Source: an uncultured Neglectibacter sp. (GTDB taxonomy: Bacteria > Bacillota > Clostridia > Oscillospirales > Acutalibacteraceae). From it: DNA of 64,000 nucleotides. The stretch is from assembly GCA_937958185.1 (NCBI GenBank), contig CALFFN010000027.1, positions 49,186 to 113,185 on the forward strand, written 5' to 3'. Under the pieces are notes generated by a model. That model did no database searches, had not been told where the DNA came from, and saw only the letters and a program-made list of their open reading frames with translations. Shown here in pieces: positions 8,617 through 16,664 of this stretch; within the stretch, counting starts at the first letter, position 1, and every line of letters starts with the position of its first letter. Both the position numbers and the translations under genes were made by a program.

Positions 8617-10440
8617 TTATTTTTTCCTGCTTGCCTGCTTCATGCGCAGCTCCTTGGACAAAATGGTCTTCCGCATACGCACGCTTTGGGGCGTGATCTC
8701 CACCAGCTCGTCCTCGGCGATAAATTCCAGGCACTGCTCCAGGCTCAGCACGGAATGGGGCACCAGCTTCAGCGCCTCGTCGGAGCCGGAGGAACGGGTG
8801 TTGGTGGCGTGCTTTTTCTTGCACACGTTCACCGTGATGTCCTCGTTCTTGGGGTTGGCGCCCACGATCATTCCCTCGTACACCTCTACGCCGGGACCTA
8901 TAAACATACGCCCGCGGTCCTGGGCATAGAACAGCCCGTAAGCGGTGGATTCCCCTGCTTCATGGGCGATGATGGAGCCCTGGGTGCGCTGCTGGATCTC
9001 CCCTTTATAGGGCTCATAGCTGTCAAACACGTGGTTCATGATGCCGTTGCCGTTGGTGTCGGTCAAAAATTCGGAACGGTAGCCCATCAGCCCCCTGGCG
9101 GGGATCTTAAATTCCAGATGGGTGGTGCCGGATTCCCGGCTGCCCATGTTCAGAAGCTCCGCCTTGCGGGAGCCGATCTTTTCCATCACGGCACCCACGT
9201 AATTGTCCGGCACCTCGATCATCAAAAGCTCCATGGGCTCCAGCTTCTGACCGTCCTTTTCCTTGTAAATGACGTTGGGCGGGGAAACCTGGAATTCGTA
9301 CCCCTGTCGGCGCATCTGCTCGATCAGAATGGACAAATGCAGCTCTCCCCTGCCGGAGACCTTAAAGGAATCGGTGGTGTCCGTTTCCTCCACCCGCATG
9401 GCGACGTTGGTCTCCACCTCTTTGAACAGCCTGTCCCGCAGGTTCCGGGAGGTCACATACTTTCCTTCCCGCCCGGCAAAGGGGGAATTGTTCACCATGA
9501 ACATCATGGACACGGTGGGCTCGTCTATTTTCACAAAGGGCAGCGGCTCCACATGGTCCACCGCGCAGGCAGTCTGCCCGATATTCAAATCGGCAATGCC
9601 GGACACGGCGATGATATCGCCCAGCTGGGCGGACTGCGCTTCCACCCGCTTCAAGCCCTCAAACTGGTACAGCTTCGCTACCTTGGCGTTTTTGTGCACG
9701 TCCTCCGCGCCGCCGCAGATGGTGACGGTCTCGCCCACCTGAATGCTGCCGCGCTCTACCCTGCCGATCCCGATACGCCCCACATAATCGTCGTAGTCGA
9801 TATTGGAAAACAGCACCTGGGTGGGGCCCTCCAGATCGCCCTGGGGGGCAGGGACCTCCCGGAGTATCATTTCAAACAGCGGGGTCATATCCGTGCCGGG
9901 GGCGTTGGGGTCCAGGGTGGCGTAGCCGTCCCTGGCGGAGGCGTACACCACAGGGAAATCCAGCTGGTCGTCGTTTGCGCCAAGCTCGATGAACAGGTCC
10001 AGCACCTCGTCCACCACTTCGGCGGGGCGCGCCCCGGGGCGGTCGATCTTATTCACTACCACCACAGGCTTTTTGCCCAGACCCAGCGCCTTTTTCAATA
10101 CGAAGCGGGTCTGGGGCATACAGCCCTCAAAGGCGTCTACCAGCAGCAGGACGCCGTCCACCATCATCAGCACGCGCTCCACCTCGCCGCCGAAATCGGC
10201 ATGGCCAGGGGTGTCCACAATGTTGATTTTCGTGTCCTGGTACATGACGGCAGTATTTTTAGAAAGAATGGTGATGCCCCGCTCCCGCTCCAGATCGCCG
10301 GAGTCCATAACGCGCTCCGCCACGGCTTCATTGGCGCGGAAGATACCGCTCTGCCGGAGGAGCTGGTCCACCAGCGTGGTCTTGCCGTGGTCAACATGCG
10401 CAATGATCGCAACATTCCTCAAATTTTCTCTCGTTCCCAT
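8617..10440 (-). CDS. typA: TypA/BipA ribosome-associated GTPase
   Basis: 607 residues from the ATG at 10438-10440. G1 is IAHVDHGKTTL, G2 is in the RERGITI block, G3 is DTPGHADFGGE and G4 is NKIDRPGA. EF-Tu-like domain 2 and EF-G-like domains III/V follow, with the C-terminal domain typical of BipA (MGYRSEFLTDTNGNGIMN, PRSGSDE-type GSDEALKL). TypA is a translational GTPase that helps 50S assembly, particularly in stress or cold. The longer reading to 10494 has no ribosome site; AAAGGAATG lies upstream of the chosen start. Confidence 0.97.
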   Translation of the reverse strand: MGTRENLRNVAIIAHVDHGKTTLVDQLLRQSGIFRANEAVAERVMDSGDLERERGITILSKNTAVMYQDTKINIVDTPGHADFGGEVERVLMMVDGVLLLVDAFEGCMPQTRFVLKKALGLGKKPVVVVNKIDRPGARPAEVVDEVLDLFIELGANDDQLDFPVVYASARDGYATLDPNAPGTDMTPLFEMILREVPAPQGDLEGPTQVLFSNIDYDDYVGRIGIGRVERGSIQVGETVTICGGAEDVHKNAKVAKLYQFEGLKRVEAQSAQLGDIIAVSGIADLNIGQTACAVDHVEPLPFVKIDEPTVSMMFMVNNSPFAGREGKYVTSRNLRDRLFKEVETNVAMRVEETDTTDSFKVSGRGELHLSILIEQMRRQGYEFQVSPPNVIYKEKDGQKLEPMELLMIEVPDNYVGAVMEKIGSRKAELLNMGSRESGTTHLEFKIPARGLMGYRSEFLTDTNGNGIMNHVFDSYEPYKGEIQQRTQGSIIAHEAGESTAYGLFYAQDRGRMFIGPGVEVYEGMIVGANPKNEDITVNVCKKKHATNTRSSGSDEALKLVPHSVLSLEQCLEFIAEDELVEITPQSVRMRKTILSKELRMKQASRKK

Positions 10441-10567
10441 TTCTATGTCACATTCCTTTCCGTAAGGTGTCAGGGATTCGTTACCGGTTGCCAATCAAAT
10501 AAAAAGGGCAGGGAAGCCGCATAACAACAATTTTTCCGTTTGCTATTGTAGCACAACTTTTTCCAAA

Positions 10568-10604
10568 AGAAAAGACGGCTGTCCCCTCTCAGCCGTCTTT
10601 TGTG
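10568..10604 (-). terminator. rho-independent terminator of the 54-codon gene
   Basis: AAAAGACGGCT...AGCCGTCTTTT palindrome with T-rich flanks on both strands. On the minus strand it lies 38 bp after the stop of the small gene at 10642. Confidence 0.75.
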
Positions 10605-10641
10605 AAAGTTTACAATCTCAGGAAAGCCGGGCGGAAAAAAT

Positions 10642-10806
10642 TCAGGCTTTTCCCCCTGCAAGATAAATGTCCTCGCCGGTTTTCTGACACTGGGTCAATA
10701 TGAGGATCAGCTTTTCCTTTTCCGGGCTTTCCGGCAGCTCCCTGATGATCTCCAACGCGTCCGTGACTGCGTTGAAAACGGTGTAGTACATTTTGTCATA
10801 CTTCAT
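10642..10806 (-). CDS. Small hypothetical protein, 54 aa
   Basis: ATG at 10804-10806, TGA at 10642-10644. The product begins MKYDKMYYTVFNAVTD and continues ALEIIRELPESP and KLILILTQCQKTGEDIY; it is predicted mostly helical and amphipathic. It resembles in style the small Tyr-rich proteins common in Oscillospirales, but I cannot assign a family. It is transcribed divergently from the Cro-like regulator at 10934 and is followed by a good terminator. A near-perfect palindrome lies between the two genes, so the regulator may control this gene. The ribosome site is weak (GGCGGAATT). Confidence 0.6.
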   Translation of the reverse strand: MKYDKMYYTVFNAVTDALEIIRELPESPEKEKLILILTQCQKTGEDIYLAGGKA

Positions 10807-10842
10807 ACAAAATTCCGCCAAAATAAATTTTCCTTTGCGCTC

Positions 10843-10862
10843 AGTATCCGTATACGGGTACT
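10843..10862. promoter_or_regulatory. 20-bp palindromic operator candidate
   Basis: AGTATCCGTA/TACGGGTACT, one mismatch from perfect dyad symmetry. It sits in the 127-bp space between the divergent small gene and the Cro/CI-type regulator, the usual place for an autoregulatory operator. Confidence 0.5.
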
Positions 10863-10933
10863 ATTTCTTTCCCCATACTAATCGCATAATGGAGAAAAAG
10901 CAAGGAAAATCGCTCGACAAAAGGTAGGAAAAA

Positions 10934-11146
10934 ATGATAAAATACGACAAACTCTGGCAGACCATGGCAGCAAAGGGGATCACCGAATACCACCTTTACA
11001 CCTATCACAACGTGAGCCGGGGACAGCTGTTCCGGCTGCGCCACAACAGGAATGTGGAAGTCAACACCATTGATAAGCTCTGCAATATTCTGGGCTGCGA
11101 TGTTTCGGAGATCATGGAGCATGTCCCGGACGGCAACATATTTTAA
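10934..11146 (+). CDS. Cro/CI (XRE)-family DNA-binding regulator, 70 aa
   Basis: 70 residues, start preceded by AGGTAGGAAAAA. A single helix-turn-helix domain: KGITEYHLYTYHNVSRGQLFRLRHNRNVEVNTIDKLCNILGCDVSEIM is the typical XRE pattern with the closing CNILGCDVSEI helix. The minimal size, with no sensor or peptidase domain, suggests a simple local repressor. It is divergent from the 54-aa gene with a palindrome between them. It ends before a hairpin at 11194. Confidence 0.85.
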   Translation: MIKYDKLWQTMAAKGITEYHLYTYHNVSRGQLFRLRHNRNVEVNTIDKLCNILGCDVSEIMEHVPDGNIF

Positions 11147-11193
11147 CTTTTTTCGCCTGTTTTTGATTGATTTCCCAAAAAATCAGCTTCATT

Positions 11194-11226
11194 CGCCGAG
11201 TTTCGACAGCTTCGGCGTTTTTCTTT
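11194..11226 (+). terminator. rho-independent terminator
   Basis: CGCCGA...TTCGGCG stem followed by TTTTTCTTTT. It ends the XRE gene before the convergent penicillin-binding protein gene. Confidence 0.65.
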
Positions 11227-11259
11227 TGCCCTTTTCTGCCGGGCCTTTCCCGACAGGAG

Positions 11260-12864
11260 CTATTCCCCTGTCATGGTCTCTCCCAGCTTTTCGGCGATCT
11301 CCCGGAACACCTGCGCCGTCACGCCGCCATCGTCCGCGCAGGATTCCTTCAGCACGGTGATACAGTACCGGGGATCCGTCCCGCTGCAAACATAGCCGCA
11401 GTACCAGAAATGGAGAAGCTCTTCGCCGCCCTCATACACGCCGGTCTGGGCTGTCCCGGTCTTGATCCCCGCAAGGCAGTTTTTCGGCGCCCCGGGCTGG
11501 GCGGTGCCCTCCTTTACGGCGCCCTCCATACAGTCCCGCAATGTTTCCGAGGTGGCGACGGACATGACCCGCAGGGATTTGTCGGCAATGGAGGAGGTTT
11601 CCGTCAGGCGCAGCTCGCTGTCCACCGTGCCGGAGATCAGCTTGGGGGAGCGGTACGTCCCTCCCGACGCGATGGCGTTTACCATGCCGCAAAGCTGCAC
11701 CGGGGTCACGGACAGGTCCCCCTGCCCAAAGGAAAAATTTGCCAGTGCCCGTGGGTTTTCCAGCAGGTCCGCTTCCGGCAGCTCTCCCGCGTCCGCAAAC
11801 AGCCCCCGCCCAAATTCCTGCTCCGTGCCGAAGCCCATATTGTACGCCATGCTCAGAATATTCTGCCCGCCCAGGCTCCTGCCGCAGTTGATAAAATAGC
11901 AGTTGCAGGATTTTTCCAGCGCGCCCTTCAGGTCCACCTTCCCGTGGGCCTTGCCGTCAAAGCAGTGGAACAGCATCCCCCCTGCATTGACCGCCCCGGT
12001 GCATTCGTAAGGCTCCAGCGGGTCGCCTCCGTTTTCCAGCTTGGCGGCGGCGCACGCCAGCTTGAACACCGAGCCGGGGGCATAGGAGCAGAACGCCCGG
12101 TTCAGCAGCGCCCCGTCCGTGTGTTCCGCCGCGCCCAGGTCGTTGGGAGAGTAGGTGGGGAAGCTTGCCAGCGCCCTGATTTCACAGTTCGGCACCTCCG
12201 TCACCACCACGGCGCCCTTTTCCAATGGGGCGGCAAGCTCCTCCACCGCCGCCTGCAGCTCCGCGTCCAGGGTCAGGGCAACGCCGCCCCGGGACTCTTT
12301 CAGCGTATCCGACACCTGCCGGTCTCCCCCCGCCACCACGTGCCCCAGCGCGTCCACCTGATAATACACCGTCGCCTGCCCGGCATGGGTCTCCAGCGCG
12401 TCGTTCATGGCAAGCTCCATGCCGGCCGCGCCACTGCCCAGGCTGTCCAGATAACCGATGACATGGGGGGCAAGCTGCCTGTCGCCGTACCGCTGGGGCA
12501 CGCTGAACATGTCGATACAGGGGTTCGTAAGGCTGCGCTCCAGCTCCATTAAAAACGGTTTGCCATCTTCCAGCGCCAGCGCCAGCCGCTGCCGGTATTT
12601 CCCGCCGGTGGCTTTCTCCAGCGCGCCGATGGCTTCTATGGTAGGCGCTACCGCCGCCACCCACTTGCGGTTTTCGTTGACCAGCGGGCGCAGGTGGCAG
12701 TCATAGATCACGCCGCGGGTCTGCGCCACGTCCAGTCGGTAGACGCTTTGCCCCTGAGCCGCCGCCACATACTCCGCGCTGCCGGAAACATTGGCGATGG
12801 AAAACACCGCCGCACCCAGCAGCAGCACCAGGAGAAGGAATACCCCATAGCTTTTTCGTTTCAA
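11260..12864 (-). CDS. Class B penicillin-binding protein (transpeptidase)
   Basis: 534 residues from a TTG start at 12862-12864 with AAAGGGGAG 8 bases upstream; no ATG in frame fits as well. N-terminal Lys/Arg residues and one membrane helix (YGVFLLLVLLLGAAVFSIA) anchor the protein with its bulk outside. A short PBP dimerisation region follows. The transpeptidase motifs are SVFK (APGSVFKLACA, the active Ser), SCN (KSCNCYFI) and KTG (GIKTGTAQTG). It crosslinks peptidoglycan stem peptides. The total length is short compared with FtsI/SpoVD, similar to the PbpA-type proteins of Clostridia. A sporulation or division role cannot be assigned. Confidence 0.92.
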   Translation of the reverse strand: MKRKSYGVFLLLVLLLGAAVFSIANVSGSAEYVAAAQGQSVYRLDVAQTRGVIYDCHLRPLVNENRKWVAAVAPTIEAIGALEKATGGKYRQRLALALEDGKPFLMELERSLTNPCIDMFSVPQRYGDRQLAPHVIGYLDSLGSGAAGMELAMNDALETHAGQATVYYQVDALGHVVAGGDRQVSDTLKESRGGVALTLDAELQAAVEELAAPLEKGAVVVTEVPNCEIRALASFPTYSPNDLGAAEHTDGALLNRAFCSYAPGSVFKLACAAAKLENGGDPLEPYECTGAVNAGGMLFHCFDGKAHGKVDLKGALEKSCNCYFINCGRSLGGQNILSMAYNMGFGTEQEFGRGLFADAGELPEADLLENPRALANFSFGQGDLSVTPVQLCGMVNAIASGGTYRSPKLISGTVDSELRLTETSSIADKSLRVMSVATSETLRDCMEGAVKEGTAQPGAPKNCLAGIKTGTAQTGVYEGGEELLHFWYCGYVCSGTDPRYCITVLKESCADDGGVTAQVFREIAEKLGETMTGE

Positions 12865-12933
12865 AAAATTCTCCCCTTTCGGCAAAATGGGCAAAAGAAA
12901 GCGGGCGGCAGCCACCGCCCGTTTCCCTTTGGG

Positions 12934-13140
12934 TCAAGCTTTTTCCCTGTCATCCCGGAACAGCAGCGCAATGCACCACAGGGCGGCGATCGCCACGATT
13001 ACATAGACGATGCGTGCGATGACGGAAGCCTGTCCGCCGCAGAGCCAGGCGACCAGATCAAACTGGAAAATGCCTACCAGCCCCCAGTTGATACCGCCGA
13101 TAATGGTCAAAGCCAGCGCGATACGATCCAGTACGGTCAT
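12934..13140 (-). CDS. DUF378 family small membrane protein
   Basis: 68 residues from the ATG at 13138-13140 (AAAGGAAG upstream). Two membrane helices: IALALTIIGGINWGLVGIF and ARIVYVIVAIAALWCIALLF. The sequence GGINWGLVGIFQFDLVAWL is the hallmark of DUF378 (YuzA-like) proteins. The molecular role is not known. It lies upstream of the penicillin-binding protein gene in the same direction, 70 bp apart. Confidence 0.9.
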   Translation of the reverse strand: MTVLDRIALALTIIGGINWGLVGIFQFDLVAWLCGGQASVIARIVYVIVAIAALWCIALLFRDDREKA

Positions 13141-13274
13141 GCTTTTGCCACTTCCTTTCTCGAATCCAGAAGACCCGGGCAATCCCCTGCCCCGATCCTT
13201 TCTTTTTTGATAAAGTTTCTGGTTTCGCACTTATTTTGCACACGGCAGCGGAATTTATACAGCGCGCTTTTCCG

Positions 13275-13303
13275 TTGAAAAGCGTGTCGAAATGTGCTAT
13301 ACT
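13275..13303 (+). promoter_or_regulatory. Sigma-A promoter for the MATE gene
   Basis: TTGAAA, exactly 17 bp, TATACT. It lies about 200 bp before the MATE start. The remaining sequence from 13141 to 13504 shows no other recognisable feature. Confidence 0.65.
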
Positions 13304-13504
13304 TTATTAAAATGGGAAGTATGTGCTTTTTTGAAAAATGCAAAGCCGTCATAGCGGGCTTGGAAAGACCGTAAAAAGCTTTGGGCAAAGCATTCCTGCA
13401 GTTCACAAAAGCTTCCTGTGCGCCGCCCTGCCAGGATTCCGGCGCGCCCGAGCCGCGCGGTATTGCCAAAAGCAGAATTTTGACGAATAGAAAGGATGTT
13501 TTCC

Positions 13505-14878
13505 ATGAGCGAACCCTCGCAAAACAAAATGGGCACGGCAAAAATGCTGCCCCTCATCTTCTCCATGGCGCTGCCCGCCATGTTCTCCATGCTGGTGCAG
13601 GCGCTGTACAACATCGTGGACAGCCACTTTGTGTCCCAGATCAATCAAAAGGCGCTGGCGGCGGTATCGCTGGCGTTCCCGATCCAGAACCTGCAGATCG
13701 CTTTCGCGGTGGGCACGGCGGTAGGCGTCACCTCGCTGATCTCCCGGCGGCTGGGGCAGGGGCGCAGGGAGGAAGCAAATTCCGCCGCCTCCCACGGCAT
13801 TCTGCTGGGCATCGCCACCTCTCTGGTCTTCGCCCTGTACGGCGCGTTTTTCACCACGCCCTTCTTCCAGATGTTTGAATCCGACCCGGAGATCGTCCAA
13901 AAGGGCGACCAGTACATTTCCGTTTGCTGCATGCTCTCCTTCGGCTGCTTTGTTTCCGTTATGCTGGAAAAGATATTGCAGGCAACGGGCAACATGATCT
14001 GGCCCATGGTGTTCCAGCTGGTGGGCGCCATCACCAATATCGTGCTGGACCCCATTCTCATTTTCGGCTATTTCGGCTTCCCCGCCATGGGCGTGACCGG
14101 GGCGGCTGCCGCCACCGTCGCGGGGCAGATCGTTTCCATGCTGGTCTGCATTTTCGTTATGGTGTTCGGCAAGCATGAGATCAGGGTCACCTTCAAAAAA
14201 TTCCGGCTGAGCTTCCGCACCATTTACGATATTTACGCGGTGGGGCTGCCCGCCATTGTCATGCAGGCAATCGGCACGGTGATGAACATGGCGATGAACG
14301 GCATTTTGTCCGGCTTTTCCACCATTGCCTACACTGTGTTCGGGCTGTATTTCAAGCTGCAGTCCTTTGTGTTCATGCCGGTGTTCGGGCTGACCCAGGG
14401 TCTGCTGCCCATCATGGGGTACAATTACGGCGCGGGAAACAAGAAGCGCCTGCTTTCCGCCCTGAAGCTGGGCTGTCTGATCGCCCTTGTCATCATGCTG
14501 GCAGGCATGGCGCTGTTCCTGCTGCTGCCGGAGCTGCTGCTGGCGATCTTCAACGCCGACTCGGAGCTGCTGGAGATCGGCGTGCCCGCCCTGCGGATCA
14601 TCTGCACCTGCTTCCCCTTCGCGGCGCTGGGCATTGTAAGCTCCACCCTGTTCCAGTCGGTGGGCAAGGGCACCTACAGCCTGATCGTTTCCCTGATGCG
14701 CCAGCTGGCGGTACTGGTCCCGGCGGCATGGCTGCTGGCGCGCTTCACCGGGGTGGTGGGCTCCGTATGGTGGGCGTTCCCCATTGCGGAAACTATTTCC
14801 CTGCTGGCAAGCATCTTCTTTTTCCTGCGGCTGTACCGCACGGAGATCCACCATTTGGGAGAGGAAAAAACAGAATAA
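13505..14878 (+). CDS. MATE-family multidrug/cation efflux transporter
   Basis: 457 residues with about 12 membrane helices in two MatE halves. The first half begins MLPLIFSMALPAMFSMLVQALYNIVDSHFVSQI, the usual MATE helix 1-2 sequence. The ATG at 13496 is too close to AAAGG, so MSEPSQNK at 13505 is preferred (AAAGG 9 bases upstream). MATE proteins export drugs or metabolites using Na+ or H+ gradients. The presence of an Rnf complex in the window makes Na+ or H+ coupling plausible. The substrate is unknown. It is followed 16 bp later by the M28 gene. Confidence 0.93.
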   Translation: MSEPSQNKMGTAKMLPLIFSMALPAMFSMLVQALYNIVDSHFVSQINQKALAAVSLAFPIQNLQIAFAVGTAVGVTSLISRRLGQGRREEANSAASHGILLGIATSLVFALYGAFFTTPFFQMFESDPEIVQKGDQYISVCCMLSFGCFVSVMLEKILQATGNMIWPMVFQLVGAITNIVLDPILIFGYFGFPAMGVTGAAAATVAGQIVSMLVCIFVMVFGKHEIRVTFKKFRLSFRTIYDIYAVGLPAIVMQAIGTVMNMAMNGILSGFSTIAYTVFGLYFKLQSFVFMPVFGLTQGLLPIMGYNYGAGNKKRLLSALKLGCLIALVIMLAGMALFLLLPELLLAIFNADSELLEIGVPALRIICTCFPFAALGIVSSTLFQSVGKGTYSLIVSLMRQLAVLVPAAWLLARFTGVVGSVWWAFPIAETISLLASIFFFLRLYRTEIHHLGEEKTE

Positions 14879-14894
14879 GAGAAGGAGATTTTTT

Positions 14895-15857
14895 ATGACT
14901 GAGCTTTCCCGGGAAATTCTGGAGCACTGGCAGGTGCGCAACACCAAAAAGCAGAAGGCTGCCTTCCGCGAATTTCTGCAGAGCCGCCTGCCGGGGCTTA
15001 CTATGGAGGAGGGCGGGCTTGCCCGCAGCAAAAACCTGGTGCTGGGCGACCCGGATACCGCCCAGGTGGTGTTTTCCGCTCATTACGATACCTGCACCAC
15101 CCTGCCCTTCCCCAATTTCCTCACGCCGAAAAACGTTCCCCTGTACATTCTTTATAATCTTTTGATCTGCGTTGTCCTTTTTCTCGCGGTAGGGCTTGCG
15201 TCCTTCCTGACGGCAAGGCTGACCCACTCGCCGCTGGCGGCATATTTCATTTCCCTGGCGGTGTGCTTTCTGATGCTGATGCTGTTCTTCGCCGGGAAGC
15301 CCAACCCCCATACCGCCAACGACAACACCTCCGGCGTCATCGCCCTGTGTGAAATTTACGACGCGCTGACCGAGGAAGAACGCAAAAAAGCGGCGCTGGT
15401 GTTTTTCGACAACGAGGAGCTGGGGCTTTTCGGCTCCCGGCAGTTTTTGAAGCGCCACAAAGCCGCCATGGGGCAAACGCTGCTTATCAACCTGGACTGC
15501 GTTTCCGACGGCGACCAGCTGATGATGATTTGGAACAAAGCTGCCCAAAAGGAGTGGGAAGCGCCCCTGAAAGCCGCTTTCATGGCGGAGGTCCCGGTGG
15601 GGAAGACCGTGCTGTGGGAGCGCGCCTCCCGGACGCTGTACCCCTCCGATCAGATGGGCTTTCCCTGCTACGCCGCCGTTGCCGCGTTTCGGAAAAAGAA
15701 ATTCCTGGGGCTGTACATGAGCCGTATCCATACAAAGAAGGACACTGTTTTTGAAGAAGAAAATATCCTGTGGCTGCGGCAGAGCGCCCGGCGGCTGGCG
15801 GACGCCCTGTCCGGGCAGGAAAGCGGAACACCCTGTTCCGAGTTTGAACGGGCATAA
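14895..15857 (+). CDS. M28-family zinc peptidase with internal membrane helices
   Basis: 320 residues, start preceded by AAGGAG. Zinc-site motifs: SAHYDTC (His-x-Asp), ANDNTSGVIAL (bridging Asp), FFDNEELG (Glu-Glu), LDCVSD (Asp) and SRIHTKKD (last His). Two hydrophobic segments, about residues 83-105 and 115-135 (LYILYNLLICVVLFLAVGLAS; AYFISLAVCFLMLMLFFAG), interrupt the domain between the first and second zinc ligands, so the enzyme is probably membrane-attached. It is likely an aminopeptidase; the substrate is unknown. Probably in an operon with the MATE gene. Confidence 0.85.
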   Translation: MTELSREILEHWQVRNTKKQKAAFREFLQSRLPGLTMEEGGLARSKNLVLGDPDTAQVVFSAHYDTCTTLPFPNFLTPKNVPLYILYNLLICVVLFLAVGLASFLTARLTHSPLAAYFISLAVCFLMLMLFFAGKPNPHTANDNTSGVIALCEIYDALTEEERKKAALVFFDNEELGLFGSRQFLKRHKAAMGQTLLINLDCVSDGDQLMMIWNKAAQKEWEAPLKAAFMAEVPVGKTVLWERASRTLYPSDQMGFPCYAAVAAFRKKKFLGLYMSRIHTKKDTVFEEENILWLRQSARRLADALSGQESGTPCSEFERA

Positions 15858-15906
15858 AAAAGAGCGGGATCAATGCCGCTGTAAAATACGGTCCTGCCTT
15901 TCGGGA

Positions 15907-15941
15907 GGGAGCTTTTAGAGTTATTTACTCTAAAAGCTCCC
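15907..15941 (+). terminator. Perfect 15-bp stem hairpin / terminator
   Basis: GGGAGCTTTTAGAGT, loop TATTT, ACTCTAAAAGCTCCC, then TGTTTTG. It probably terminates the M28 transcript 50 bp after its stop. Its loop side carries the first copy of the repeated motif listed next. Confidence 0.6.
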
Positions 15942-16059
15942 TGTTTTGCGCAGGGAAATTCTCGTCCCGTGTTTCATTTTAGAGTTATTTGCTCTATAAT
16001 GTGCCATGCTCTGCGAAACAGGAACGAGTTCTGATTTGCAGTTTTAGAGTTATTTACTC
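15913..16059 (+). repeat. Three copies of an 18-bp motif with 64-65 bp period
   Basis: TTTTAGAGTTATTTRCTC occurs at 15913, 15977 and 16042. Only the motif is conserved; the sequence between copies is not. The surrounding stretch 15858-16460 has no convincing gene. It also contains a second hairpin at about 16213-16235 (GCACGAAAG...CTTTCGTGC). Confidence 0.7.
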
Positions 16060-16464
16060 AAAACTCCTACGCCTCCCGTCCCTGCCCGCCCACACGGAAG
16101 CGCGTTCCCGGCGCAGGCGGCACGCAAAAAAAGAAAAGCTCCTACCCCGGCAAGGCGCCGCGCAATCTGCGGACGCTTTACCGGGACAGGAAACCTCCCC
16201 TTAGAGCATTTTGCACGAAAGTCCTCCCTTTCGTGCCTGTATGTCGTACAGAAAAAAATTTTCCGGCACAGCCACAGCGGAAAGGCAAAGTGTGAATACC
16301 CACCAAATTTTTTATTTGGAGCCTTCCCGCCGCGCTGCTTTTCGCCGGAAACATAAAAAAGCAGTATCGAGTGAAAAACTCAACACCGCCTGAGTTTGCA
16401 GAAGCGTATCACACAGCCTGTTTTTCCCATTCCTACGCCAGAAGTTTATCATGGAAAAAGAGCT

Positions 16465-16493
16465 TGAAAAGGAAGAGAGAATGGGTTATACTA
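16465..16493 (+). promoter_or_regulatory. Sigma-A promoter of candidate small RNA
   Basis: TTGAAA, 17 bp, TATACT. No open reading frame with a ribosome site follows within the next 150 bp before a strong terminator. Confidence 0.7.
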
Positions 16494-16499
16494 TGAACT

Positions 16500-16652
16500 G
16501 GTGCAGTCGTAAGACTGTTGTGTTGAGTGGAGACGTCACTCTTCGCAGGGACGTGGGAAGGGGCGCTTCCCGCGTCCTGCCGCTATTTTTATGTTTCCAT
16601 TCGCTATTTTACCCCAAGAAGCCTGAAAATGCAAGGCTTCTTTTCTTTTTTC
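16500..16652 (+). ncRNA. Candidate structured small RNA, about 150 nt
   Basis: Bounded by the promoter above and by a perfect terminator (AGAAGCCT, 9-nt loop, AGGCTTCT, then TTTCTTTTTT) at 16617-16652. The transcript folds by eye into three hairpins: CAGTC-GTAA-GACTG with a GNRA-type loop at about 16504, GAGTG...CACTC, and a long one GCAGGGACG-GGGAAG...CTTCCC-CGTCCTGC at about 16545-16590. It does not match 6S, SRP, tmRNA or the riboswitch classes I know. It is convergent with the isomerase gene at 16665. The family is unknown. Confidence 0.55.
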
Positions 16653-16664
16653 GACAAAATTATT

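Noticed and set aside
7813..10524. Plus-strand open frame of 903 codons
   Set aside because: It is the antisense shadow of typA and the exonuclease-PgeF gene. It has no domain, no ribosome site and a composition dictated by the GC-rich gene on the other strand.
13403..15031. Minus-strand open frame of 542 codons
   Set aside because: It lies opposite the MATE gene, has His/Gln/Gly-rich shadow composition and no family motif.
15913..16059. CRISPR array
   Set aside because: Only 18 bp are conserved, the 3' half of a repeat is missing, there are only three units and no cas genes are present. Reported as a periodic repeat instead.
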